A stretch of DNA of 64,000 bases from Nitrobacteraceae bacterium AZCC 2146 (GTDB taxonomy: Bacteria > Pseudomonadota > Alphaproteobacteria > Rhizobiales > Xanthobacteraceae), in the NCBI GenBank assembly GCA_036924855.1, contig JBAGRP010000001.1, positions 5,630,001 to 5,694,000 on the forward strand, written 5' to 3'. Below the pieces are notes generated by a model. The model did no database searches. It was not told the DNA's origin and saw only the letters and a program-made list of their open reading frames with translations. Shown one piece after another: positions 1 through 8,505 of this stretch (positions within the stretch are counted from its first letter, which is position 1; each line of letters opens with the position of its first letter). The position numbers were made by a program, and so were the translations under genes.

Positions 1-618
1 TCAGCCACGGTCTATGCCGAGGGCGTGCACCGCGCTTCCCGGCCGCGCTACGAGAGCGAAAAAGGCTCTTCCGAGTCCGGGGCTGATCGCGATTTCAGGC
101 CCGACGTCACCGTGCGTGATGGCGATGTGATTGAAGGCGACGGCTGGGCGCTGCAAGCGGTGGCGACGCCGGGCCACACCGCCAACCACATGGCGTTCGC
201 ATGGCCGGAACGTAAGTTCCTGTTCGTCGGCGATCATGTCATGGGCTGGTCGACCTCGATCGTAGCGCCGCCGGACGGCTCGATGATCGACTACATGGCC
301 TCATTGGAGAAGCTCGCGGCGCGCGACGAGGACCTGTATTTCTCCGGCCACGGCCCTGAGATTCCCGATGCGCAAAGGTTTGTGCGCTTCCTGATCCGCC
401 ATCGCCAGGCCCGCGAAGCCTCGATCCTGCATCGCCTCGCCAAGGGCGCAGCCGACATCCCGACTCTGGTGCGCGCGATCTATATCGGCATCGATCCGAG
501 GTTGACGGGCGCCGCCGGCTATTCCGTGCTGGCGCATCTGGAAGATCTCGTTGCCCGCGGGATCGTGGCGACCGATGGCGATCCGGTGATATCAGGCAGC
601 TATCGGATGGCGGCCTGA
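1..618 (+). CDS. MBL-fold metallo-hydrolase, C-terminal part (5' cut by window)
   Basis: The reading frame is open from base 1, so the N-terminus and the first metal-binding motif lie outside the window. What remains contains PGHTANH, the third metal-ligand histidine region of the metallo-beta-lactamase fold, then FVGDHVMGW with the bridging Asp, and SGHGPEI with the last His. The final ~70 residues (RQAREASILHRLAKG onward) look like the winged-helix tail of LACTB2-like hydrolases. Family members hydrolyse thioesters, phosphodiesters or related bonds; the substrate here cannot be told. The downstream neighbour is an intergenic palindromic repeat. The family call is firm, the function open. 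Confidence 0.85.
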   Translation, partial: SATVYAEGVHRASRPRYESEKGSSESGADRDFRPDVTVRDGDVIEGDGWALQAVATPGHTANHMAFAWPERKFLFVGDHVMGWSTSIVAPPDGSMIDYMASLEKLAARDEDLYFSGHGPEIPDAQRFVRFLIRHRQAREASILHRLAKGAADIPTLVRAIYIGIDPRLTGAAGYSVLAHLEDLVARGIVATDGDPVISGSYRMAA

Positions 619-646
619 GGGCTGTCGGGAACGCGAACCTCTCGAA

Positions 647-760
647 CGTCATTGCGAGCCCGCGAAATTCGCCTCTTGGCGATTTTCGCTGAGCGAAGCA
701 ATCCAGAAGCTACAAGCGAAGAACTGGATTGCTTCGTCGCAAGGGCTCCTCGCAATGACG
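647..760. repeat. Palindromic intergenic repeat, family A copy 1
   Basis: The element opens with CGTCATTGCGAG and closes with CTCGCAATGACG, and carries inner arms around GCAATCCAG and CTGGATTGC. It can fold into one long hairpin. Related copies lie at 3447-3565 and 11246-11359. It sits between the stop of the metallo-hydrolase and the stop of the DUF1499 gene, so it could also end both convergent transcripts. Confidence 0.85.
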
Positions 761-781
761 GCCGAGGGGGCTCCGCGCCGC

Positions 782-1627
782 TTACTTCTTCACACCCTTC
801 GCTACCGCCTTCGCCGGCGCCACGACCTTCTTCGGCGCCGGCGCGTTGTCGACGGCGGTGTTGATGTCGTCGATCAGCTTGGTTATGCGCGCGGCGTTGC
901 TGCCGAGGTCGCCTTCGAAATAACGGGATGAGGAGCGGATATCGACCCGCGATCCCTCGCCGTCCGGCGTCACGCGAATCGAGACGTCCTCGCGAAACCC
1001 CATGATCGGGGTCCGTGCCACCGCCTCGATGCGGCCGATCCGGCGCGGCGGCTGCGGCGCGCGCTCGTCGATCACCAGCCATTTGCGCTTGGTGACGACA
1101 GCCAGCGCCACCTCATAGGCACGCTGCACGGGCACGTCGAGGTCGACCGGCTCGATGTCCGGATAGGCGGCGCGCTGCAATTCGGCGGAATAGAGGCCGG
1201 CATAGACCGCGGTGTTGGCGTCGTCGCCGGTGCGCAGCCGCGCCAGGGCCTCGAAGCGCGGCGGGTCGATCGGATCGGTGGTGATGTCGTGGATCGGCGG
1301 CAGCTTGCGGTACTGCAAAGCGAGATAAGCGGGGTAGGCCAAAATAACCACGTCCAGCGCCAGCGCCAGCAGGATCCGGCTCATGCCGCGCGAGCCGTTG
1401 CGCCAGATCGCGGCGAAGCCGCACAGCGCCACCAGGATCGACAGCCCGGCAAAACCGAGCGCGCCGAAAAACGTCATCAGCGCCGGTTTTACCTCCAGGA
1501 ACCCGAACCGCACGATCATGATCGAGACCACCGCGGCGATCGCGGCGAACACCGCCAGCCGCCGCGCCCACAGTGCCAGGCTGGACACCGGCTCCGTCTG
1601 GTAGGCTGCGGAAAACCTGCGGGCCAT
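782..1627 (-). CDS. DUF1499 family membrane protein
   Basis: The protein is about 281 aa from the ATG at 1627; the frame stays open upstream to 1744, but the extra ~40 residues look unconserved. Three or four hydrophobic segments occupy roughly residues 15-125. A soluble DUF1499-type domain follows (DITTDPIDPPRF, then VVTKRKWLVIDE and MGFREDVSIRV). The tail is rich in Lys, Ala and Pro. The function of DUF1499 proteins is not established. It is transcribed away from the acyl-CoA synthetase at 1829, with which it shares an upstream region of about 200 bp. Confidence 0.75.
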   Translation of the reverse strand: MARRFSAAYQTEPVSSLALWARRLAVFAAIAAVVSIMIVRFGFLEVKPALMTFFGALGFAGLSILVALCGFAAIWRNGSRGMSRILLALALDVVILAYPAYLALQYRKLPPIHDITTDPIDPPRFEALARLRTGDDANTAVYAGLYSAELQRAAYPDIEPVDLDVPVQRAYEVALAVVTKRKWLVIDERAPQPPRRIGRIEAVARTPIMGFREDVSIRVTPDGEGSRVDIRSSSRYFEGDLGSNAARITKLIDDINTAVDNAPAPKKVVAPAKAVAKGVKK

Positions 1628-1772
1628 CGCTGAATTCTGCCGGGTTGGAGCTTTGCCGGGCGCGAAAAACGCCAGGCTGCAAATATCCCGCTTGAGACCA
1701 TGCCGTGTCAGGAAATTCAAGGGACTTTGGTAAGCAGCCGGCATCGTCTAAGAAGGGTGCTGTGGCCGTTCA

Positions 1773-1801
1773 ACCTCTTCCATGGTTAACCGAGAAGAGG
1801 T
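1773..1801. promoter_or_regulatory. Inverted repeat upstream of acyl-CoA synthetase
   Basis: ACCTCTTC (1773-1780) and GAAGAGGT (1794-1801) form a perfect 8-bp inverted repeat with a 13-bp spacer. The spacer contains ATGGTTAA, the reverse complement of a CtrA half-site. It ends 27 bp before the start codon at 1829. It could be an operator or a leader hairpin; the role is inferred from position only. Confidence 0.35.
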
Positions 1802-1828
1802 GAAGACGGTCGCAGGGAGCCGCCTGTC

Positions 1829-3439
1829 ATGCTCGTTAAAACCTCCGATTACGATCAGCTCACGCGCGATTTTCGCTGGGACGTCCCGGCGCGCTTCAAC
1901 ATCGCCACCGCGGCCTGTGATCGCCATGCCGATGGCAGCAATCGTCTGGCACTGATCTACGTCGATGAGGACGGCGCCACGCATCGTTTCTCCTTCGACG
2001 AGATGCAGGCCTTCTCGCGCAGCTTCGCCAATGTGCTGAAGGCGGATGGCCTGCAGCGCGGCGACCGCGTTGCGGTGTTCCTGTCGCAGTCGGTGGAATT
2101 GCCGATCGTGCATCTCGCCGCGTTCCGTTCGGGTTTGGTCTCGGTGCCGCTGTTCACGCTGTTCGGCGATGACGCGCTGGAATTTCGCCTCGCCAATTCC
2201 GGCGCCAAGGCCGTCGTCACCGACACGAGCGGCTGGGACAAGTTGTCGAAAATCCGCGAGCGGCTGCCTCATTTACAGGATATCTACGTCATCGACAGTG
2301 CGCCGCACGCCGGCGCCAAACCGTTCTGGCCGGCGATCGAGGCGGCATCCGAGGACTTTGCGACCGTCGATACGTCCTGCGACGACCCCGCCATCATCAT
2401 CTACACCTCGGGCACGACGGGGAACCCCAAAGGCGCGCTGCACGCCCATCGCGTGCTGCTCGGCCATCTCCCCAATGTGGAGATGGTGCATGATTTCTTT
2501 CCGAAGCCCGGAGACGTCTACTGGACGCCGGCGGACTGGGCCTGGATCGGCGGGCTGTTCGATGCGCTGTTCCCGGCCTGGTATCATGGCGTGCCCGTCG
2601 TCGGGCATCGCGCCAGGAAATTCGAGCCGCAGGCGGCGATGCAGCTGATGGCCGATCACGGCGTGCGCAATGTGTTCCTGCCGCCGACCGCGCTGAAGCT
2701 GATGCGGCAGGCCGACGTCAAGCATCCCGGCGTCAAGCTGCGCAGCATGCTGACCGGCGGCGAATCCCTCGGCGCCGAACTGCTCGGCTGGGTCCGCGCC
2801 ACCTTCGGCATCGACGCCCACGAGATCTACGGCCAGACCGAGTGCAATCTGGTTGTCGGCAACAACGCCAACCTGTTCCCGATCCGACCGGGCTCGATGG
2901 GCCGGCCGACGCCGGGCTTTGATGTGCGCATCGTCAACGAAAGCGGCGAGGAATTGCCGCGCGGTGAGCGCGGCATCGTCGGTATCAGGCAGCCCAATCC
3001 CTGCACCATGCTTGAATACTGGAAGAACCCTGAAGGGACAGCGAAGAAATACGCCGGCGAATTTCTGCTCACCGGCGATCTCGGCATCCAGGATAACGAT
3101 GGCTATTTCTGGTATGTCAGCCGCGAGGATGACGTCATTACCTCCGCCGGCTATCGCATCGGTCCCTCGGAGATCGAGCACACGCTGCTCAAGCATCCCG
3201 CGGTGGCCAACGCCGCGGTGGTTGGCATCCCCGACCCGATCCGCACCGAAGCCATCAAGGCCTGGATCGTGCTGCGTCCAGGCTTTACACCGAGCGATGC
3301 GCTGGCCCGCGAAATCCAGGATTTCGTCAAGGTGCAGCTCGCCGCCCACGAATATCCGCGCCATGTGCAGTTCGCTGAGACGCTGCCGATGACCGCCACC
3401 GGCAAGGTGCTGCGGCGGGAGTTGCGGGCGCTGGGGTAG
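1829..3439 (+). CDS. AMP-binding acyl-CoA synthetase
   Basis: The protein is 536 aa and belongs to the ANL adenylating superfamily, which activates a carboxylic acid as acyl-AMP and then forms an acyl-CoA thioester. The P-loop YTSGTTGNPKG lies near residues 191-201. YGQTECN matches the A5 motif, LTGDLG the A7 region and SAGYRIGPSEIE the hinge. TATGKVLRREL carries the catalytic Lys close to the C-terminus. The length and the PADWAWIGGL segment resemble the medium-chain/benzoate-type (ACSM) branch more than acetyl-CoA synthetase. The substrate is unknown. It appears monocistronic, with a palindromic repeat just after it. Confidence 0.88.
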   Translation: MLVKTSDYDQLTRDFRWDVPARFNIATAACDRHADGSNRLALIYVDEDGATHRFSFDEMQAFSRSFANVLKADGLQRGDRVAVFLSQSVELPIVHLAAFRSGLVSVPLFTLFGDDALEFRLANSGAKAVVTDTSGWDKLSKIRERLPHLQDIYVIDSAPHAGAKPFWPAIEAASEDFATVDTSCDDPAIIIYTSGTTGNPKGALHAHRVLLGHLPNVEMVHDFFPKPGDVYWTPADWAWIGGLFDALFPAWYHGVPVVGHRARKFEPQAAMQLMADHGVRNVFLPPTALKLMRQADVKHPGVKLRSMLTGGESLGAELLGWVRATFGIDAHEIYGQTECNLVVGNNANLFPIRPGSMGRPTPGFDVRIVNESGEELPRGERGIVGIRQPNPCTMLEYWKNPEGTAKKYAGEFLLTGDLGIQDNDGYFWYVSREDDVITSAGYRIGPSEIEHTLLKHPAVANAAVVGIPDPIRTEAIKAWIVLRPGFTPSDALAREIQDFVKVQLAAHEYPRHVQFAETLPMTATGKVLRRELRALG

Positions 3440-3446
3440 GGCACAA

Positions 3447-3565
3447 CGTCATTGCGAGGAGCGTAGCGACGAAGCAATCCAGTATCTTCAAAAAGGCAAC
3501 TGGATTGCTTCGCGGAGTCTGTCATCGGGCGGCGCTCCGCGCCGACCCGTTGGCTCGCAATGACG
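3447..3565. repeat. Palindromic intergenic repeat, family A copy 2
   Basis: Starts CGTCATTGCGAG and ends TCGCAATGACG, with inner arms GAAGCAATCCAG and CTGGATTGCTTC. It is the same family as 647-760 and 11246-11359. It separates two convergent genes. Confidence 0.85.
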
Positions 3566-3578
3566 ACCGCGCAGGCTG

Positions 3579-4094
3579 TCACATCGGCGTCTTGATCCCA
3601 AGCGCCCTCAGCGCCGCCAGCATGCGCAACGGCGGCTCCATCTTGATCGTTAACGGAGCTCCGGTCTCCAGCAGGCTTTTCAGGCTCGACAGGATCGCCG
3701 GCCAGCCTTGCCGCCCGCCCGACAGGATGTCGTCATCGATGGGGCGGTCATGGGCCTGAATCAATGTCAGACGAACGGCATCGCCGGCCTGCTCGATTTC
3801 ATAGGTCACCAGCGTCGGGCCGAGCTGCTCGACCAGACCAGGCCAGTTGACGTTCCACGTGATCGTCAACCTGCGCGGCGGATCGTGCTCGATCACTTCG
3901 CCGGTGATGTGGTCCGAGCCATCGGGCGCGCGGACGACAAAACGTCCGCCGACCTTCGGCTCAAGCTCGACGGCAAAACCCGAGAAGTATTTTTTGGTGA
4001 ACTCCGCCGAGATCAGCGCCTGCCACACCCTTTCGGGTGTGGACGCGATGTAGATCGTGTAGACGATCGCGGGTTTGAACTTGCCGACGTCCAT
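3579..4094 (-). CDS. SRPBCC / AHSA1-type ligand-binding protein
   Basis: 171 aa. The opening KPAIVYTIYIASTPERVWQAL and the EHDPPRRLTITW segment are characteristic of the AHSA1 branch of the START/SRPBCC fold, a helix-grip domain with a hydrophobic pocket. The last ~35 residues extend past the usual domain end. It is the third gene of an ArsR-AHSA1-AHSA1 operon and lies 9 bp after the second gene. In this common arrangement the ArsR-type regulator probably controls the two SRPBCC proteins; their ligands are unknown. Confidence 0.82.
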   Translation of the reverse strand: MDVGKFKPAIVYTIYIASTPERVWQALISAEFTKKYFSGFAVELEPKVGGRFVVRAPDGSDHITGEVIEHDPPRRLTITWNVNWPGLVEQLGPTLVTYEIEQAGDAVRLTLIQAHDRPIDDDILSGGRQGWPAILSSLKSLLETGAPLTIKMEPPLRMLAALRALGIKTPM

Positions 4095-4103
4095 GATGTG
4101 CTC

Positions 4104-4562
4104 TTATGCCTCTGCGTCGCACGCCTTATCGAAAATCAGCGGCTTGCCGGTTTCAAGAATGCTCTTGAGACTGGACAGGACCATCGGCCATCCGCCGGAA
4201 ATGCTGGGGAACGTCTTGCTGCCTTCGGCGAAACCCTCGTGCGTGACGGTGAGCTTGACGGCGCCGCTGCTCGGTTCGAGCACGAACGTCACGCGCGAGG
4301 GACGTTCCTTCTTCATCTCCTCATCGAAAACCGAAAGCCAGCTGTAGGATAATCTGCGCGGCGGATCGGATTCGAGAATGACGCACTCGTTCATCACCTT
4401 GCCGCCCTTGTCCATATGCATGCGAGAACCGACCTTCCAGTCCGACGTCAGGCTGCAATCGTACCAGTAGGTTTGTGTGAATTCCTTGTCTGTCAGTGCG
4501 TGCCAGAGCTTTTCCGGCGTGGTCTTGATAAAGGTCGTGTAGACGAATTCTGGCTTACTCAT
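4104..4562 (-). CDS. SRPBCC / AHSA1-type protein
   Basis: 152 aa from the ATG at 4562; a GTG one codon upstream is also possible. YTTFIKTTPEKLWHAL at the N-terminus and SDPPRRLSYSW in the middle place it in the AHSA1 family, and it is a paralogue of the next gene downstream. Its start overlaps the end of the ArsR-type gene by 8 bp, which suggests translational coupling. No catalytic function can be assigned. Confidence 0.85.
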   Translation of the reverse strand: MSKPEFVYTTFIKTTPEKLWHALTDKEFTQTYWYDCSLTSDWKVGSRMHMDKGGKVMNECVILESDPPRRLSYSWLSVFDEEMKKERPSRVTFVLEPSSGAVKLTVTHEGFAEGSKTFPSISGGWPMVLSSLKSILETGKPLIFDKACDAEA

Positions 4563-4869
4563 CACGCTTCTCCAGTTGACGTTTTAATTCGCCGAGCGCG
4601 ACCAATTTCGCGCGGTCGAATTTCCTGATCCATCGTTCGCCGATCTCGTGGATCGGCACTGGGTTGAGGTAGTGCAGCTTCTCGCGGCCATGCTTCAGCG
4701 TGGTGACGAGACTAGCCGCCTCCAGAATCCCAAGATGCTTGGTCACGGCCTGGCGCGACATGTCGAGGCCGTCGCAGAGTTCGTTCAGCGTCTGTCCGTT
4801 TCTGGCATGAAGCCTGTCCAGCAAAGCGCGTCGCGATGCGTCGGCCAGTGCTTTGAAGACTTCATCCAT
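4555..4869 (-). CDS. ArsR-type winged-helix transcriptional regulator
   Basis: 104 aa from the ATG at 4869; another ATG at 4887 would add six residues. The sequence FKALADASRRALLDRL and LDMSRQAVTKHLGILE form the winged helix-turn-helix of the ArsR/HTH_5 family. There is no cysteine metal site of the classical ArsR kind, so this is probably a non-metal member that controls the two AHSA1 genes overlapping its 3' end. It is divergent from the LysE-type gene at 4995, so the 125-bp gap may hold both promoters. Confidence 0.85.
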   Translation of the reverse strand: MDEVFKALADASRRALLDRLHARNGQTLNELCDGLDMSRQAVTKHLGILEAASLVTTLKHGREKLHYLNPVPIHEIGERWIRKFDRAKLVALGELKRQLEKRDE

Positions 4870-4994
4870 GGCAGGGATAATAGGCAACCAAATGGTTGCA
4901 TGTCAAGAGGAGATCGAGGCTGGAGAGCCATGCTTTCGCTGCCGGGGCGAACGTGCATAATCGAAGACCGTCTTTCGTATCCGCGAGGTTGGTT

Positions 4995-5609
4995 ATGTCG
5001 CTTCAGGTCTATTTTGCCTTCGTTGTTGCCTGCATCGTGCTGGCGCTGCTGCCGGGACCGATGGTGACCCTGATCGTCGCCAACGGGTTGCGCCACGGCA
5101 CCCGCGCTGCGCTGATCAACGTCGCCGGCGCGCAGGTCGGCCTTGGCATCGTGATCGGCATCGTCGCGGTGGGTCTGACATCGCTGATGGCAACGATGGG
5201 CTACTGGTTCGACTGGGTGCGCTTTGCCGGTGCGGCCTATCTGGTCTGGCTCGGCATCAAGCTGATCCGCGCGCCGGCCGAAAGCGTCACTGCGGATGCA
5301 CCGCCACCGCCGCGCGGCGGGTTTTTCCTGCAGGGCTTGCTGGTGCTGCTCAGCAATCCGAAGGTGCTGGTGTTCTTCGGTGCCTTCATTCCGCAATTCG
5401 TCGACATGGAAAAGGATCACGTCTCGCAGGTGGCCTTGCTCGGCATCACCTTCATGGCGACCGCGGGATTGACCGACGCGATCTACGCGCTGCTGGCGGG
5501 GCGGGCGCGAAAATTCTTTTCGGTGCGGCGAACGCGGCTGCTGTCGCGCGTCTCCGGCGGCTTCATGATCGGCGGCGGCGTCTGGCTGGCGCTGACGCGG
5601 GCGCGCTGA
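4995..5609 (+). CDS. LysE/RhtB family amino-acid exporter
   Basis: 204 aa from the ATG at 4995. The frame is open upstream, but MSLQVYFAFVVACIVLALLPGP is the standard LysE-family N-terminus, so this start was chosen. The family hallmark PGP is followed by LRHGTRAAL and, mid-protein, LLSNPKVLVFFGAFIPQF. Five to six hydrophobic segments are visible. Members export amino acids or derivatives across the inner membrane by proton antiport. The substrate cannot be read from the sequence. Confidence 0.88.
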   Translation: MSLQVYFAFVVACIVLALLPGPMVTLIVANGLRHGTRAALINVAGAQVGLGIVIGIVAVGLTSLMATMGYWFDWVRFAGAAYLVWLGIKLIRAPAESVTADAPPPPRGGFFLQGLLVLLSNPKVLVFFGAFIPQFVDMEKDHVSQVALLGITFMATAGLTDAIYALLAGRARKFFSVRRTRLLSRVSGGFMIGGGVWLALTRAR

Positions 5610-5692
5610 TCGAAGCGATTGAACCATCCCGTCCGTTGCGGCGTCCAAGCTTCATGGCGTCAACCGGCGCCGGTCTCCCATGAGGTTGCGCC

Positions 5693-6667
5693 TTGCCGGA
5701 TTTGCCGTGGTACGTCTATGCGATGGCGCTGGCGCCATTCGGCGTTATTCTCATTGCCGCCGGGTACAAATATCTCCAGGTCCGTGCCGCCAGCGACTGG
5801 CCTTCGACACCCGGCAAGGTCGTGGTGTCGACGTCGGAAGTGCGCGACGTCAAGGTGATCGACGATACCAGGGACGATCGCCAGGGCGTCGAGCAGCGCA
5901 ACTTCGCCAACATCGTTTACGAATACACCGTGAGCGGACAGAAGCTCACCAACAACCGCGTCGAGATCGGCGAGAACCGCGGCGATTTCCAGGTGGCGGA
6001 GACCATCGCGCGCTATCCGGTCGGCACCGCGGTGACGGTCTTCTACAATCCGCGGCATCCGCGGGATGCCGTGCTGGAGCGCGACATGCCGAAGGGCACC
6101 GGCGGCTGCCTCGCCATCGCCGCCGTGATCATGCTGGTGGTGGTGTTCGGCGGCGCGATCGGCGTAAAGCGCATCGCCGACCTTGTCGGCACGCATCTGG
6201 CCGATCCAAAACTGTCGCCGCTCGTGGTCGCCCTGGGCGCATTCGGATTCTTCATCGCGCTGTTCGGGCTGGCGCTGCACCGGCAATCGTCATTGGCCAG
6301 GACCTGGCCCGTTGTTCCCGGCACCATCAAGCTGACCGAACCTGAAATATATCAGAGTGCCGACAGCGACAGCGGTCGGAGCGGTCCGATCATGTACCGT
6401 ATCCAGGTGCTCTATAACTATCATTTCCGCCATATCGCCTACACCGGCACGCATGCGAGCGTGAGCAGCAGCAGCAAGCCGACCTCGAAGGATTCCGTGC
6501 GTTCGTTCGGCGCGACCTATCGCAACGGCGCCAGCGTCAAGGTCTACGTCGATCCCGCCAATGCATCGCAATCCACGATCAGTCCCGGAGGGGCGGCGGC
6601 GTGGTTCCTGTGGGCGATCGCGCTGGGGTTCGCAGCAGCGGCATATTACGTGGCCACGCACGGGTAG
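5693..6667 (+). CDS. Membrane protein with two DUF3592 modules
   Basis: 324 aa from a TTG; an ATG at 5723 is the alternative start. Two copies of the DUF3592 pattern are visible. The first runs from WPSTPGKVVVS to VTVFYNPRHPRDAVLE (about residues 40-145), the second from WPVVPGTIKLTE to VKVYVDPANASQS (about 205-300). Each is preceded by a hydrophobic segment, and a last one closes the protein. Function is unknown. It stands alone between the LysE gene and the convergent N-formylglutamate amidohydrolase gene. Confidence 0.72.
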   Translation: MPDLPWYVYAMALAPFGVILIAAGYKYLQVRAASDWPSTPGKVVVSTSEVRDVKVIDDTRDDRQGVEQRNFANIVYEYTVSGQKLTNNRVEIGENRGDFQVAETIARYPVGTAVTVFYNPRHPRDAVLERDMPKGTGGCLAIAAVIMLVVVFGGAIGVKRIADLVGTHLADPKLSPLVVALGAFGFFIALFGLALHRQSSLARTWPVVPGTIKLTEPEIYQSADSDSGRSGPIMYRIQVLYNYHFRHIAYTGTHASVSSSSKPTSKDSVRSFGATYRNGASVKVYVDPANASQSTISPGGAAAWFLWAIALGFAAAAYYVATHG

Positions 6668-6697
6668 AGATGCATCGTCCGGGACACGAGAGCGTAG

Positions 6698-7495
6698 CTA
6701 AATCAGCCCCTGCGTCTTCAGCGTGATCTCGATCTCCTGAAAAACCCTTGTCAGACGCTCGGCCCATTGTGTCTCGCCGGCGGGATCATCGACCAGGTCC
6801 TGACGGATTTCGATGCCGGTGTTCATCAGCCCGCGCTTCTCGCCATGGACGGGGATGGTGTAGTCGGTTGCGTCGCTCACCGCATAGGGCTCGTTGTCGC
6901 CGACCACGAGGTCGACTTCGGCGCGCAGGCCCTGCAGCAGCAGCGGCGGCAGTTGGGTGTCGTGCTGATACAGCGTGCCGATGTGCCAGGGGCGGGCGAT
7001 GCCGGCATAGACCGGCGTAAAGCTGTGCAGCGACACCAGTACCGTCGGCAGGCCATCGCGCAGCCTGTTGTCGATCACCTCGCGAATCCGCCGGTGATAG
7101 GGATCGAAGATCAGTTGCCGCCGGCTCTCGGCGGCGGCGCGATCGAGGCCGTCATTGCCGGGCACCGTGGTGGCGTCGCTGATCAGCGGGATCGAGCTGG
7201 CGGCGTCCGGCGGCCGGTTGCAGTCGATCACCAGCCGCGAATAGCGCTGCGCCACCAGATGCGCGTCGAGCGCGCTTGCCATCTGCTCGGCGACGCCAGC
7301 AATGCCGACGTCCCAGGCGATGTGCCGGGTCAGCTCGCTCTCGGGCAGGCCGAGGTCGCCAAGCATGGTCGGGATCAACCGGCCATAGTGGTCGCAGGTC
7401 AGCAGGAACGGCGAGCGTCCCGCGCTGTTTTGTTCCAATACCGGCGGAACATCCCCGGCTCCGAGACGTAGTGATGTGTCGCTGACGCTATCCAA
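6698..7495 (-). CDS. N-formylglutamate amidohydrolase family protein
   Basis: 265 aa if the TTG at 7495 is used; no ATG lies close. Family motifs seen are LTCDHYGRLIP, HIAWDVGIAG, VIDCNRPP and VSLHSFTPVY. Relatives remove the formyl group from N-formylglutamate in histidine degradation (HutG-type), but many alphaproteobacterial homologues lie outside hut operons and are uncharacterised. No other hut gene is nearby, so a role in histidine use is unproven. It is divergent from the transglutaminase pair at 7594. Confidence 0.8.
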   Translation of the reverse strand: MDSVSDTSLRLGAGDVPPVLEQNSAGRSPFLLTCDHYGRLIPTMLGDLGLPESELTRHIAWDVGIAGVAEQMASALDAHLVAQRYSRLVIDCNRPPDAASSIPLISDATTVPGNDGLDRAAAESRRQLIFDPYHRRIREVIDNRLRDGLPTVLVSLHSFTPVYAGIARPWHIGTLYQHDTQLPPLLLQGLRAEVDLVVGDNEPYAVSDATDYTIPVHGEKRGLMNTGIEIRQDLVDDPAGETQWAERLTRVFQEIEITLKTQGLI

Positions 7496-7593
7496 AGCGT
7501 TTTTCCCCTATATTGCCTAACGAGGCAGCACACCGGCCTGTCAATCAGCAGCGACCGGTATAGATTTGCCTGTATCCTGTATGAAGTCACGAC

Positions 7594-8499
7594 ATGAATG
7601 ATTTGACGATGCCCCTGCTGACGATTCATCACAAGACCGAATACCGCTACGCACATCCCGTTGCGTTTGGCGAACACCGCGTCATGCTGCGCCCGCGCGA
7701 TGGCCACGATCTGCGCATGCTTACCGGCAAGCTCGAGATTACGCCGGAGCCGATGTCGCTGCGCTGGATCCACGACGTGTTCGGCAACAGTGTGGCCATC
7801 GCCACCTTCGACGAGCGTGCGCGCACGCTGACCGTCAATTCGACGGCGACCATCGAGCACATGCCATCCGACGAATTCGCGTTGACGCCGGACGACAAGG
7901 CCTACTTCTATCCGTTCCTCTACAATGGCGAGGAGCTGCCGGATCTGCAGCATTACATCACGCCGCAATATGGTGATCCCGACGGCGAGCTGTCGTACTG
8001 GGCGCGCGAGTTTCTCGATCCGGAAGGCCCGACGCCGACGTTCAATATTCTCAGCGGCATGACTCACGGCATTCGCAAGCAGTTCACCTATCGCAAGCGC
8101 CACGATCACGGCACCCAGCATCCGCTCGATACGCTACAGACCAAATCCGGCACCTGCCGCGATTTCGCGCTGTTCATGATCGAGGCGCTGCGCCGGCTCG
8201 GCATCGCCGCGCGCTTCGTCTCCGGCTATCTGTTCATCCATGGCAATCGCGAGCGCGGCTATGTCGGCGGCGGCTCGACCCATGCCTGGGTGCAGGTCTA
8301 TCTGCCGGCGGCGGGCTGGATCGAATTCGATCCCACCAACGGCATCGTCGGCAGCCGCGATCTCATTCGCGTCGCGGTGGCGCGCGATCCGCGCCAGGCG
8401 ATCCCGCTGCACGGCACCTATCTCGGTACGGCTGACGCCTTCCTCAGCATGGATGTCAGCATCAATGTCGTCTCAGCCGGCGAAGACGCAAAGGCGTAA
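7594..8499 (+). CDS. Transglutaminase-like protein with intact Cys-His-Asp triad
   Basis: 301 aa. An N-terminal beta domain (LLTIHHKTEYRYAHPV) is followed by a transglutaminase core with C188 in SGTCRDFA, H230 in STHAWVQVY and D246 in FDPTNG. That is the full papain-like triad. Bacterial members are thought to act as peptidases or amide-transfer enzymes and often sit with circularly permuted ATP-grasp and DUF403 genes, which are absent here. A second transglutaminase-like gene starts 6 bp after the stop, so the two are co-transcribed. Confidence 0.88.
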   Translation: MNDLTMPLLTIHHKTEYRYAHPVAFGEHRVMLRPRDGHDLRMLTGKLEITPEPMSLRWIHDVFGNSVAIATFDERARTLTVNSTATIEHMPSDEFALTPDDKAYFYPFLYNGEELPDLQHYITPQYGDPDGELSYWAREFLDPEGPTPTFNILSGMTHGIRKQFTYRKRHDHGTQHPLDTLQTKSGTCRDFALFMIEALRRLGIAARFVSGYLFIHGNRERGYVGGGSTHAWVQVYLPAAGWIEFDPTNGIVGSRDLIRVAVARDPRQAIPLHGTYLGTADAFLSMDVSINVVSAGEDAKA

Positions 8500-8505
8500 A
8501 GTACG